The position numbers were made by a program, and so were the translations under genes. Of a stretch of DNA of 64,000 bases, positions 30,105 to 40,200 are shown in pieces. The notes beneath the pieces are model-generated. The model searched no databases. It saw only the letters and a program-made list of their open reading frames with translations, and was not told where the DNA came from. Numbering within the stretch: the first letter of the stretch is position 1; every line of letters starts with the position of its first letter. Source of the DNA: Phytomonas francai (lineage: Eukaryota > Euglenozoa > Kinetoplastea > Trypanosomatida > Trypanosomatidae); contig MJCC01000003.1 of the NCBI GenBank assembly GCA_001766655.1, forward strand, positions 590,212 to 654,211, in the 5' to 3' direction.

Positions 30105-32180
30105 ATGCTTTCGCGGCTTCATATGCTACTCTGGAGAGCAGAGAAGAGGTTGCCGCGACGCTTCCGTGATGTTCCTGACGAATTTACAGATTTGAGAACC
30201 TCTGATTGCCGTCCAATGCTCTTCACGCCAAAGAGACCTGAACCACTTCGTGGCTTGCAGAAGTTGGATGAAATAATCATCGACGATGACGCACTATGGT
30301 CGGACAACTGCGCTGGATTCAGAGCGAATTCTTCACAGCAACCTATTGCGGTGGTAGACCCCGAACGGATGGGGTTGCCGCAGCAGCTCGTCTCTTACTT
30401 GCAGGGCCATCTTACAGAGTTCTCACCTTATATCTCCTCTGGCAACCACACGCGCCAATTTAGAGGCCTGACTATGGTTCAGGCCCGAATCTTACAGCAC
30501 ATGTATGCAAATCAGGATGTAGCCGTGTGCGCTCCGACTGGCACTGGGAAGACCTTTGCTCTTTGCCTTGGAGTCATCGCACGACTCATGCGGAGCGGGC
30601 CTATGAAGCTATTCTCTATTCTTATTCTTGCCAGCAATGATAGTCTCTGCCTTCAGGTAGAGCGGTGGTTAAAAGCGATGTGGTGGTATCCTAACGACGA
30701 CCGCCTCGTGTTGGCAGCCACATCAGATTTATCACCCCAAATGGTGTACAGTCGCCTAACCAAGGAGTGTGTGCGGGATGCTGTACACCCTGAGCGTGTC
30801 ATTGGTACGATTGACCAACGGCCTTACATCGTCGTGTCGCCACCAAAAGTCTTTTGGACTTTCTATGAGAGACGACGCGCTTCCATCTTGAATCGCGAGC
30901 GCCGTCGTGGCAAACGAAGTCACTCTTTCTCACTCACTCCTGTTATTCCTACACTGGACCTTATTATCGTGGATGAGGTTGATGAAGTGATGCCTTCAAC
31001 TGAGCTAAAGGCACCTGGGAACTCACTTCTCAAAGAGCTTTTTCGTCACGTTAAGTATCAAGCACCCGTGCAGATGATATTCACGAGTGCTACGCTTGCA
31101 GGATCGACTGTGAACCATATTCGCCGCTTTATGAAAAAAGACCTTCTAGCCGACAGGTCTTCACGTCTTTTTGAGTCGGAGCAGATTCACCAGCAACGGA
31201 TGAGGGATATTACCGGGATCATCTCTCGTGCAGCCGTACCGGAAAACATTTCACATCTCTTTTACATCGCTGATAGCTTGACAGAGCAGACAGAATGTAT
31301 TATAAAGGCGATGCGGCAGTCTTGCCTGGGTGCTGGATCACTGCGGTACCTAAATGACGTTGAAGGAGGGGTGAAGTCGGTGGGTGCTGCCGACCATATT
31401 CTCTTTATCATACCAGATACTGCTGATGTTGAGCAATTTGTAAAAATGGTTCTGGTGCCTAGCCAAGACGGGTTTCAGTCAGGAGAGGGGAGCCGAGGTA
31501 CCGATTCTGACGAATGCGTCGTTCCAACCTACACCATCAAATTGTTGGATCATGAACGTGAAGTGCAACAGCAGCTGCGACGCAAGGAGGAAGCTTCGAA
31601 ATTCCTTGCGCGAATGCAGCGTTCGAGTTGCGAACAGCTCAGCAGTACTCTGAGCGAAGCTCAACTTTTTTATGATGAGGCCACCAAAGAAGAAAGCGGC
31701 GCGGGTTGCCACTCTAAGAGCCATGACCTTGCAAATTCACAGGGCAGCGCCAACGACAGGTGCGTTCCTGACGAGACGAACGACCCCCAAAGGACTCTGG
31801 CGGTAGGGTCCTCGTATGCGCGCTCGGAATCCATGTCAGTGGGGGAATCCCACGCCTATGATCCCGGCCGGTACTGCTACGTTTCTGCCTGCTCCAACGT
31901 CCGCGGGCTCGACCTGCCGCATCTCACACACGTTTTCATTCTGGCCCAGCCAAAGTCTGGGCTGGAGTACGCGCACTGGTGTGGGCGCGTAGGCCGCTTT
32001 GGCAGGCCTGGCGTGTCTGTGACGCTGATGTCGCGCGGGTCGACGCGCATGATGGGCCGCTTCTGTGAGGCCCTGAATCTCCCTTTCAAGATCGAAAAGC
32101 GCTTGGCGGAGATCGATGTGGACTCAGAGCGTCGCATACACGACCGGGAAACATACGAACAACGACTGAGAGAGGGATAG
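30105..32180 (+). CDS. Divergent DEAD-box RNA helicase, probably mitochondrial
   Basis: A 691-residue superfamily 2 helicase. Motif I is APTGTGKT (about residue 144-151). Motif II is DEVD (residues 290-293) in place of DEAD. Motif III is TSATL. Motif V reads VRGLDLP. Motif VI is HWCGRVGR where the canonical form is HRxGRxGR, so the first Arg is Trp while the two downstream arginines are kept. The two RecA domains are separated by an insertion rich in polar residues (about 455-580). A basic N-terminus ([20 protein letters not shown]) suggests mitochondrial import. ATP-dependent RNA remodelling is expected; the specific role (editing, ribosome assembly, mRNA turnover) cannot be told. The ATG at 30105 is the first in frame. 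Confidence 0.85.
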   Translation: MLSRLHMLLWRAEKRLPRRFRDVPDEFTDLRTSDCRPMLFTPKRPEPLRGLQKLDEIIIDDDALWSDNCAGFRANSSQQPIAVVDPERMGLPQQLVSYLQGHLTEFSPYISSGNHTRQFRGLTMVQARILQHMYANQDVAVCAPTGTGKTFALCLGVIARLMRSGPMKLFSILILASNDSLCLQVERWLKAMWWYPNDDRLVLAATSDLSPQMVYSRLTKECVRDAVHPERVIGTIDQRPYIVVSPPKVFWTFYERRRASILNRERRRGKRSHSFSLTPVIPTLDLIIVDEVDEVMPSTELKAPGNSLLKELFRHVKYQAPVQMIFTSATLAGSTVNHIRRFMKKDLLADRSSRLFESEQIHQQRMRDITGIISRAAVPENISHLFYIADSLTEQTECIIKAMRQSCLGAGSLRYLNDVEGGVKSVGAADHILFIIPDTADVEQFVKMVLVPSQDGFQSGEGSRGTDSDECVVPTYTIKLLDHEREVQQQLRRKEEASKFLARMQRSSCEQLSSTLSEAQLFYDEATKEESGAGCHSKSHDLANSQGSANDRCVPDETNDPQRTLAVGSSYARSESMSVGESHAYDPGRYCYVSACSNVRGLDLPHLTHVFILAQPKSGLEYAHWCGRVGRFGRPGVSVTLMSRGSTRMMGRFCEALNLPFKIEKRLAEIDVDSERRIHDRETYEQRLREG

Positions 32181-32650
32181 AATTAGCAAAACCAAGTTAA
32201 AAAAGGTTTCATACCGACACATGCATATATATATGTGTGTGTATGTGTTCAGTTTAGAAGGATTACATTTTCCTAAATGTTTTCGCGCATTTGAATTTGC
32301 TTTATAACCCTCCAAAGGGGGGTGAAGCTGAATGAAGATCGTGTGACACTTGTTTGCAGAGTAACTTTCAACACTTAGGCTTCCAAGGAAGGTAATATAT
32401 CAATAAGATATATAGATATATTGATCTTTCCTGCTTTATTTATCTTTTTATTACTATTTTAACACACTCTCAAAATACTTCTACTTTATTACTTTTTTAT
32501 TCCTTCTTTACATATGATTTTAGCATGGATATTTATTTTCCTGTTGAAACACACAGAGTTCTTGTTATAATTGTGCTCCAATCCAACAACCAAGCAATAA
32601 CCAGTAGGCTTTGAAACGGAAACAGGGCAACGTATTTGTAAAACATCAAC
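32181..32650 (+). other. Intergenic
   Basis: AT-rich spacer with a short TA/TG run near 32221-32247. Nothing else recognised. Confidence 0.5.
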
Positions 32651-33853
32651 ATGAGTTCTAATCGCGTGAGGATCGTAGTCGACGCTTTTCATCCTATCAC
32701 TGACGTCTTTTCAGCTACTCTGTGCGATCCGATTCCCATGTTGCATCTCAGTGACGCTGCACTGGACCTGTGTAATCTTCACAATGCACCGGAGGCGTTA
32801 CACACACTGATCAAGTGGCTTCCATACACCGCTAAAAGGACTTTGGCTCAGATCTGCAAAGGTGCAAATCTTGTACAGGCAGTAAATTGCAAGGCTAAAC
32901 TTTCCACAAATGAAAGTAGTAAGCATCAATTGAGTGTCGACGCCTCTGAGGACTCTATCTACTACGCAGTCATGTTTTTCCTAGCCACTGCGTTAGCACC
33001 AGTGATCGCTGCCGTACCAGAAAGTGCGTCCGCATCTATGAAGCTTGAGGCTGTGTGCATGCATTTGCTTACGCTCATGCGAGAAGTGTCTAAGGAAAGG
33101 GAGCGATCTATGGGCCCAGACCGAACAACTTTAGGTGAGGTTGGGGCGAATGACAGTTGTACGTTACTTACAGCTTTCCCCACCAATTTCGAAAAAGCGC
33201 TCTTCTTTAATCAGTTCTCTTTGTCCTTTGCAAGTTACCAGCTATTGCTTCGTTGCTTGTTTCTTTCCCTTTCACGTTGCTGGAGGAGGACGCCACTATT
33301 AGTCAGACAGGCTCAAGTCACAGGGGCGGATCTACAGCTTTCCAGCCGCGCAAGACGCCCATCTCATTTCGACATACATCGTGTAAAAAAAGAAAAGGCT
33401 TGTGGTGGTTACGGCGAGGATGACGAATCTAAAACAAGAAATGAGAATCCATGGGAATCGGTGGACAGTTTACTTTTGTTCTACCCCGCCGAGTACTATA
33501 GTAGACAGCTCGATGCAGCACTAACCCAAAGGAGTTTTATCATGATACCATCAGCACAGGAGAATGCTGATACTAACTCCCCTAGAGCTAATCTTGATAG
33601 GTATGCGAGCGGACGCAGAAAATATCGGCGTGTCGCTAAGAAGGACCGCGCTACGGGTGAGCTAATGCGAGTAGCATATCCTAGAGCGAGAAACTCACGC
33701 ATACGATCGATTCCATCGGGAAAGCTGAGACGTTCATCACGAGGTTATCGCATTGGTAGGTTATCTTCAGAGGAAAGCAGCACCACCACTAAAAGCGGTA
33801 GTACTGGTGATGAATCGATGTCCTCTTTCTGTGCAAATGAAACTGAGACTTAA
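32651..33853 (+). CDS. Hypothetical protein
   Basis: A 400-residue protein I do not recognise. The first 235 residues look helical and hydrophobic in patches (YYAVMFFLATALAPVIAAV; FASYQLLLRCLFLSL), without a clean transmembrane pair. The C-terminal 130 residues are strongly basic and Ser/Arg-rich (for example RKYRRVAKKDR and KLRRSSRGYR), probably disordered and possibly nucleic-acid or phosphorylation related. The ATG at 32651 follows an AC-rich leader and is the first in frame. No domain allows a functional call. Confidence 0.65.
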   Translation: MSSNRVRIVVDAFHPITDVFSATLCDPIPMLHLSDAALDLCNLHNAPEALHTLIKWLPYTAKRTLAQICKGANLVQAVNCKAKLSTNESSKHQLSVDASEDSIYYAVMFFLATALAPVIAAVPESASASMKLEAVCMHLLTLMREVSKERERSMGPDRTTLGEVGANDSCTLLTAFPTNFEKALFFNQFSLSFASYQLLLRCLFLSLSRCWRRTPLLVRQAQVTGADLQLSSRARRPSHFDIHRVKKEKACGGYGEDDESKTRNENPWESVDSLLLFYPAEYYSRQLDAALTQRSFIMIPSAQENADTNSPRANLDRYASGRRKYRRVAKKDRATGELMRVAYPRARNSRIRSIPSGKLRRSSRGYRIGRLSSEESSTTTKSGSTGDESMSSFCANETET

Positions 33854-34420
33854 GATTGTAAGAGTTTTCTTAGTTCTCGACTAGGCTTCTCATTCAGAAA
33901 TCTTAAGTTGCCCAAGGCTTCCACAGTGTTGGAAAAATGGGGGAAAATACCATATTACCTCTCTGAGGAGGATTTTTTTTTGCCAAACATGATTTTTTTT
34001 TTGGTAAGGAGTTCCTTACCTTCTGCTTTTACATTTCAAGTTACAATTAGTTTATTATATCTATCTATCTATCTATATATATATATATACTAATTTTTTT
34101 CAATCACCTAATAATTATGTTTATAAATAAACATTCAGATCTATTTGATTTCTTTACGTTATATTGTATTTTTACCAATCAGATAAGTAAATAAACAGGT
34201 AAAAAGAGTTTATGTGTTTTATTGTCCTCCCCCCCCATCAAGTAAAAAAAAATTCTTTTTTTTTTTTTTTTATAAATGAACGTGCAATGCTAATAGCAAA
34301 GAACACAGGCTATTTTCCCACTATGTGTAATAACATACATTTCAATATATACACTAGGTGTCTGCTGGCGAGTTTGCTAGGACATTTTTCATCATTACTC
34401 ACTCTTTAGTTTATTTAGCC
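33854..34420 (+). other. Intergenic with microsatellite
   Basis: AT-rich spacer with a CTAT/TA repeat and a long T-run (34256-34271). The TAG at 34366 in neighbouring frame and an AG after the run may serve trans-splicing of the next gene. No gene seen. Confidence 0.5.
34056..34089. repeat. CTAT/TA microsatellite
   Basis: Four CTAT units running into a TA tract. Same composite structure as the repeat at 8205. Confidence 0.85.
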
Positions 34421-34837
34421 ATGCCAAAGGAATCTATTGAGTCGATTGTAGAACAATTGACGTACACCAAAGGGGTACTTGGGGTTGTTATATGTACAGC
34501 AGACGGCGTCCCTATTCGTGATAGTTTTCAGAACCTCGACCGCTCCGTCGCGGTGGCCTACGCTGAGATGGCAGCGGAATGTTGCCGGGGGGCTGCAACC
34601 TTGTTTTCTAGCACTATTGTGAAACAATCTGCTTCATTGAAAACATCTTCTCCAAAGGAAGGGCGTTCGGTCGAAACTCCTAATATGAAGGATTTTGAAA
34701 AGCAGAAACCAACAACGGATACACCAATTAGGGAGAGCTCGTTGGAGCTTCTCCGTATCCGTACGCGTATGAATGAGATCATAATTCAGTACCACGAGGA
34801 GTTTCTGCTTGTAATAGTACAAGAACCTCAGCAATAG
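34421..34837 (+). CDS. Roadblock/LC7 dynein light chain with insertion
   Basis: A 138-residue Roadblock/LC7 (DYNLRB) protein, a dynein light chain that dimerises on the intermediate chains of cytoplasmic, flagellar or intraflagellar-transport dynein. The N-terminal half (IEQLTYTKGVLGVVICTADG-like core, then GVPIRDSF) and the C-terminal half (LLRIRTRMNEIIIQ, LLVIVQEP) align with the usual ~100-residue family member. Between them, about residues 70-104, is an extra hydrophilic Ser/Lys/Thr-rich segment absent from typical members. It should lie in the loop before the final strands. The ATG at 34421 was chosen because the open frame upstream has only a GTG and aligns with nothing. Confidence 0.88.
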   Translation: MPKESIESIVEQLTYTKGVLGVVICTADGVPIRDSFQNLDRSVAVAYAEMAAECCRGAATLFSSTIVKQSASLKTSSPKEGRSVETPNMKDFEKQKPTTDTPIRESSLELLRIRTRMNEIIIQYHEEFLLVIVQEPQQ

Positions 34838-35278
34838 GAAGTAAAGGTAAAATAGGATGTTGTTTGCTTGTTATTATATGAGGCATATCTTTTACTTTCT
34901 CTATTTCTTTTATCGTTGTCTATCTAGTTTCCAATTTGTGCATTCACACATGTTTATTTTCCTACAATTCCTTATGTAGAATCGGAGTAGGGATGGTGCA
35001 CATCTTTCATAAAATATATTAAGCGAATTATTTTTAGGGTACGCTTTGCATGCGAATAGTCGAAATAAATATTACTGAGGCAGCATGGCGTATTTTTTAT
35101 TTCAGCTGCATGTATTTCACTTTATTATTGCTATTATTTCCTTCTTTTTAAACTCGAAATACGTAACACGGGGAAAAGTCAATCAGGATAGGGTATTAAA
35201 CCTAGTGAAGGAGTGTGTGTGTGGAGGGGGGGGGGGGAATTTTATGCATTCACCTGAAACACGGAAATCAGAAAAAAA
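34838..35278 (+). other. Intergenic with poly-G tract
   Basis: AT-rich spacer ending in a GTGTGTGTGG-poly-G stretch 40 bases upstream of the next ATG. A 127-codon ATG frame at 35085-35468 overlaps the next gene in another frame and was rejected. Confidence 0.5.
35226..35237 (+). repeat. Poly-G tract (12 G)
   Basis: Run of twelve G after a GT-rich stretch, in the predicted 5' UTR of the next gene. Confidence 0.85.
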
Positions 35279-36877
35279 ATGTTCACACGGTATTTCGCCG
35301 TTGACATCGAATTCCTTAAGTGCCGCGGGTCGCATTTTGCACGTTCCATCGCTTTTGTGCCTTTTGAAGCTAGAAAGCATGACTCGACTTTTTCCTCCAA
35401 TACGGAGCGGGCTTGCACATGTTTCAGAGAGGCACCAACCGTTCTTGCCATTGAATCCAATGAGGTGATGCGCAGGGCGGATGTGCTGCCCTGCGGACAC
35501 CTGCTCTATCCATACCTGAGAGAGCACCTTGCTTCTTCTGAAGCACTTGAAGAAATTAAAAAAAACTTCCAACGAGATTCCGACCTATCACTTCAGGCGT
35601 ATCGAGACATGCAACGCACGTTTCATGAGAAAAAACGTTTTCAAGTATCCAACAGGCGTGATCATCAAGCAAAAGCGTCCGATGTTAGGGCCACTGAGAT
35701 GAGTGTATGTGCAGAGTCTAACCTACACGAATTACCGCTTAATGGGATACAGGGTTCCACGTCCTGTGTGGCATTCTCTTCAAGCTCTTCCTCAACCTTC
35801 TCCCCCTCTTCAAGTCTTTACTCGAATGATTCGTTGAATGAACAGAATGAGTTTGATGACCTTCAGTTTCCTATACGCTCACAGGGAGCGGACAACCTCA
35901 CGTTTTCCCCGACGGAGATCGCGCTACGACGCAGACTTCAAATACGCGCTGCTATTACGCACCACTTCGAGCTGTTTGACCCGTACACTATCCCCAATAT
36001 CCATCTTTGGGAGGAGGACCCCTTTCGGCGGTTATACACCGACCCAACTGACTCCGCGACCTTTTCCAAGGCAGTAGGGTCCATTTCCCGGATACGGGCC
36101 TATGGACGTGGGAAAGGGAAGCACAAGGCTCTTGCCTTTCTGTTTCATTATTATCCTGAATTCGCACAAGCGGTACTGCGGGCTTCTTTTCGGAACGCAA
36201 CGGCTTGGTGTGATTTTCTGCGTGCCTGCGCGGAGCTCGTGTGGGGGCAGCTACGGTGTGTGGATGCTAGCTATCGACAACAGAGTTACCCCTTTATGGT
36301 AACTTCCTCAGCCCCCCTCACTGCCGGATCCGCACCGCTTTTTTACAAAGAGTGCGCTACACTGGAGGCTTTCTCTGCTACACTCAACCAAACCTGGTCC
36401 CACTTCCTCTCCGAAGCAAATGGGAATAAATTTTTCACCTACGGCAACGTGGATGCGAAAGTCCTTTCCACAACGCTGCAGTTGAGCTGTGATGAGTATC
36501 GACAGATGTATCGCCAGCGCACGCAATTTCCCTCTTCGGAATGCAATATTTCTGAATCAGGACGGACGACTGCGATACCACACCTTCCAAAGGATGTGCT
36601 TTTGTCGCCCTTTCAGGCAAAAGTACTCGATATAACCAAGAGCTCACTTTTTTCAGGTTCTGGGTTTATTCGAGATGGAAAGAGGATTCCAGGGTTGTTA
36701 GAGTCTTTGCAGCGCGTTTCTTCCTGCGATTCCACGGCTGAAGCGGTTTTGTCGATTCAGCGGCCTCATGATCCTTTATGGGACGCGCAAGCCCTGGCAT
36801 GCGTCTGCGTTGGGGCTGGGATCGTTCGATCTATGGAAGTTTCCAGAATCAATGGTAAGAAAAAAGCTAACAAATGA
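35279..36877 (+). CDS. Hypothetical protein, possibly mitochondrial
   Basis: A 532-residue protein with no recognised domain. The N-terminus is basic with aromatic residues (MFTRYFAVDIEFLKCRG), compatible with a mitochondrial presequence. A Ser-rich stretch (about residues 163-182) divides a charged N-terminal region from a C-terminal domain of about 320 residues that looks folded and helical, with many Trp, Tyr and Phe. Kinetoplastid mitochondrial ribosome and editing complexes hold many such lineage-specific proteins, but nothing here proves membership. The ATG at 35279 directly follows an A-run; the next in-frame ATG is at 35468, so a shorter product is possible. Confidence 0.65.
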   Translation: MFTRYFAVDIEFLKCRGSHFARSIAFVPFEARKHDSTFSSNTERACTCFREAPTVLAIESNEVMRRADVLPCGHLLYPYLREHLASSEALEEIKKNFQRDSDLSLQAYRDMQRTFHEKKRFQVSNRRDHQAKASDVRATEMSVCAESNLHELPLNGIQGSTSCVAFSSSSSSTFSPSSSLYSNDSLNEQNEFDDLQFPIRSQGADNLTFSPTEIALRRRLQIRAAITHHFELFDPYTIPNIHLWEEDPFRRLYTDPTDSATFSKAVGSISRIRAYGRGKGKHKALAFLFHYYPEFAQAVLRASFRNATAWCDFLRACAELVWGQLRCVDASYRQQSYPFMVTSSAPLTAGSAPLFYKECATLEAFSATLNQTWSHFLSEANGNKFFTYGNVDAKVLSTTLQLSCDEYRQMYRQRTQFPSSECNISESGRTTAIPHLPKDVLLSPFQAKVLDITKSSLFSGSGFIRDGKRIPGLLESLQRVSSCDSTAEAVLSIQRPHDPLWDAQALACVCVGAGIVRSMEVSRINGKKKANK

Positions 36878-37298
36878 GGGAAATACTTAAGAGGATCATT
36901 AACATAGTCTGTCGTCCGGTATCGAAAACAAAGGATTTAAAGTAGCAGAAAGTGGTGAGGAGATGTTTGTGCTCTTGGGTACATCTTTTTCTCCGTTCTC
37001 ACCCCTTTCTTGTTCTTTTTTTCTTTGTATGGTTTTCTCTCTCTCTCTCTCACCCTCCTCTCTTTCCAAAAGGTAATTGAAAGAAGTCAATTTGATGCAT
37101 TTCTTTGAAATATCTGCCTTACTTGTATAGTCTCTCTAAGTAAGAAAAGCATAAGGATGGATTTGCCTTCATTGCATGGTGGGAAGTGAACCAGTTGGAA
37201 TCTGTGGGACTATTTAATGTTACTACTATTTCATTTCCTATTTTTCATCTTCCACGCTTTTCTGTAAGGATATCTGTACATTAACGTATGGAGTCACG
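36878..37298 (+). other. Intergenic with CT repeat
   Basis: Spacer with a CT run at 37036-37050 followed by CACCCTCCTCTC, a plausible polypyrimidine tract for trans-splicing. Nothing else. Confidence 0.5.
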
Positions 37299-40200
37299 AT
37301 GTTAAGCCGTACTTTCAGTTATTTTCGGAGAAAAGGCCGCTGTTTGCCAAAGTCGCTTACCTCCCTCACGGCGCCGAAGCTGAAGCGCTCGTGGCAAAAC
37401 CTTCATGCCCTGAGCGCGGCAGAAAAGAAGGAAATTATTCATGGCTCATGGCGCCAGAATATGCCGGTGCAGTTGGTAAGCGATGCCGATGACCGTGACC
37501 GCGGCGGCTTTGCGGAGCCATTATCATTCTCCTCGGACGAGGCGGCAGCTGACTTTCTCGATCAAGAAACCGAGGATGAAAGGCTTGAGCAACGCATCCC
37601 AACGCTCGAGTTGGCGCAGCAGTTTTTTGAGAACCTTGCCGCCACCGCTAGCGAGGAAGCATGTATCGAGGACAACGATGGTGTTCTGTTGGGTAGCGAG
37701 GCAGATATGGAGGTTCCTGGGTCGAAATCTGATGAAGCTCGTCGAAACGAGCAGCTCGATGCGCATCGGCGTTTTTTTGCGGACTACTACATTCAGCAGG
37801 GCATTGTTTTCGAGACAGAGCGGCATGCTTTTGTGAATGCTATGTTGTGCCCAGCCATTACTCTTTTTCAAGTAAATGGCGAGCTCCCTTTGACACGTCT
37901 GGTGGTGCGAGATCAACTGGAAAGTCACGCGGAGCGTTCTGTAGAGAAGGTCTTCCGGAGCACGCCCGACCCGTTGACCTATAGTGTTATGCTGACACCC
38001 ACTCAGCCGAATTTGGGGAAACCGAGCGCAGGATCCGTCGTAATGAGCTCTATCCCAATTCGGGAAGCGGCGCTGCCGCCGCCCCCACCCCCCAAGCAAG
38101 AGTCGATGTCGCCGTCAGCCGACGTTGCGACTTTCTTGGATTCCCTATTTGACTCTGAGGGCGATCCCGACAGCGCTGAATCTACCGACGACGCCGCGAG
38201 GCCCCTCAAAGAGGACTTCTCTTTTGTTTATGCCCCTGAAGGGAGGGGTGACTTCGCAGGGAAAGCGGAAGGGGAAGTGTGGCGTTGCGCTATGGTCCCC
38301 TCCTTCTTTCCTCAACCAACCGCGGTACCCTCCGTCGCGCACCTGCACTGGCTCCAACGCCAGATCGCCACGGGGGTTCTCACGGCTGTTGACGCCTTCA
38401 CACCCATCGTATCCCGCCTTGCAGTGGGGTTGGCGAGCGATGGGCGGGGAAGGGCCCGCGCGAGGGGCTCGCCAGAGATCATTTTTGATATGTTCGGCGC
38501 GAGGGCGGCGCCTTTTCACGGGGATGGAACGCGTTCAGTGGTGCGGAGCTCCTATTATCGCGACGTGGCCAACTACGCCCGCGTGACCCGTGCGCAAATC
38601 CAACAGCAGCTTCATTCCCCACCCCCGGACGCGGGGGCAGACGCTGAGAGGCAGGAAATGATCCGGAGGGGCGAGGCGCTGGATTCCGTCGTCGTGATCG
38701 CGGCATTCTCGCCGAGCCGTCGTCCTGAGCGCGGCAACGAAGGCGTCCCGGGGGGGGATGACTTGGTGGTGAGGTCCTCGCACCGCGTTTCCGTATCCGA
38801 GCAGGCGCCCAGCCTCGCCTTTCTTCGGCCGCCGGGCGATTCTCGGGGGGGCTCGGCCTGCGGCCCGCTCCGCCGGGCCTGCCGGGTGGTTCTCTTCGCC
38901 CCGCCGACGACGGAGGACGGGGTGCGGCCGCGGGGGGAGCTTGGGGAGGGCCTCGCCGCGGCGAACGCCTTTATCGGCCTCTGCGGGCGCGTGAACGGCA
39001 ACTTCGCGCGGCTGCGGCGGGAGCTTCGGACGGCGCTGGGCTACGCGCGGGCGGGGGGCTGGCTGCTCTACGCCACGCACAGCCTGAACCCGCTCGAGAA
39101 CGAGGCGGTCGTGTGCGCGCTTTTGACGGCGCTGCGGCGCGAGGGTGGGGGGGAGGAGCTGCAGGGGCTGCGCGTCGCCTGCGTGCCGCTGGACGCGGCC
39201 GAGGTCGTGGAGGCCCTCGCGGCGGATGAGCGGGAGACGTTCACGCGGTGGGTTCACCTCGGGGAGCGAGGCGTGGCATCGTGGGTAGCGCTCGAGGGCG
39301 CCCCTGATGAGCAAGAGGTCGCGTGGTGCGATCCGGCGGTTGTGGCGGAGGTTTCGGCCGCAGCATGGCGCTTAAATCCACTTCACTCCGGCTTTGATGG
39401 TGGATTTGTTATTCTCTTGAAGGTCTGTGAAGGGGTAACGCCTCTGCCCCTGCCAGAATCGCTGCCGTCTAGCATAGGATCGGATCCTGTCAAGAACGAA
39501 GAGGCGAGCGTGTGTTCAGGAACGCATCTCCTACTCGGTGGGGATGGGCAAGAGCTAAAACTATGGCGGCACGCGGCCTCACGTGAGTTTTCCGTGGTGA
39601 CCGCTTCACTCGCAGAGTGGTGCACATCATTTGTAAAGGACCGACAGTGTGAAAGGAGCCCACGCACTGTATCCTCATCAGAAGCCTGGACGCTAGCCAT
39701 TGCGGGTCTTACCATTGGGTGTGATGCATCGATTCCAGAGGTGGGGAAAAAAGGAGGTGATGCGGCGCTTTTGAGTGCCGCTGTGTGGGATGAGCAGGTC
39801 GCTGCATGGCTTGCTCGAAGTCATGCATGCGGGCGCTATGTCGCGGCTCCGCACGTTTATCCCATTTCCATTACCCTACCAATGTTATGTGAGCTTCTGC
39901 GTCTTGGGAAGTTGACTTCTCGCGAGTTGGAATACTGGGTTTCCCAGCGTCGGCGACAGCAACCTTCCGATGATCCTAAAACCGAGGCGGATCAGACCGC
40001 TAAGGAAGAGGAGATCCATGCCTTTTTTCACTCAGTTAAAGGCCTCCTGGATGACATTCCCGATGACCACTATACTGCGGATAGCTCGTTGCGGCTGCAA
40101 GGGAATGCTCGCGATATCAATGTCCTTCTATCCCCCTCGCTTCCTCTTCGGAGTAGTGCCGGGGCGACGGAAGTCGAATTCGTGCTGCATGAAGCAGTCA

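Noticed and set aside
35085..35468. 127-codon + strand frame with ATG
   Set aside because: Crosses a poly-G run and overlaps the 35279 gene in another frame; its sequence is not protein-like past the poly-G.
38535..39314. 259-codon frame on the minus strand
   Set aside because: Shadow of the GC-rich part of the NSUN-like gene; it has no independent support and GC bias alone opens such frames.
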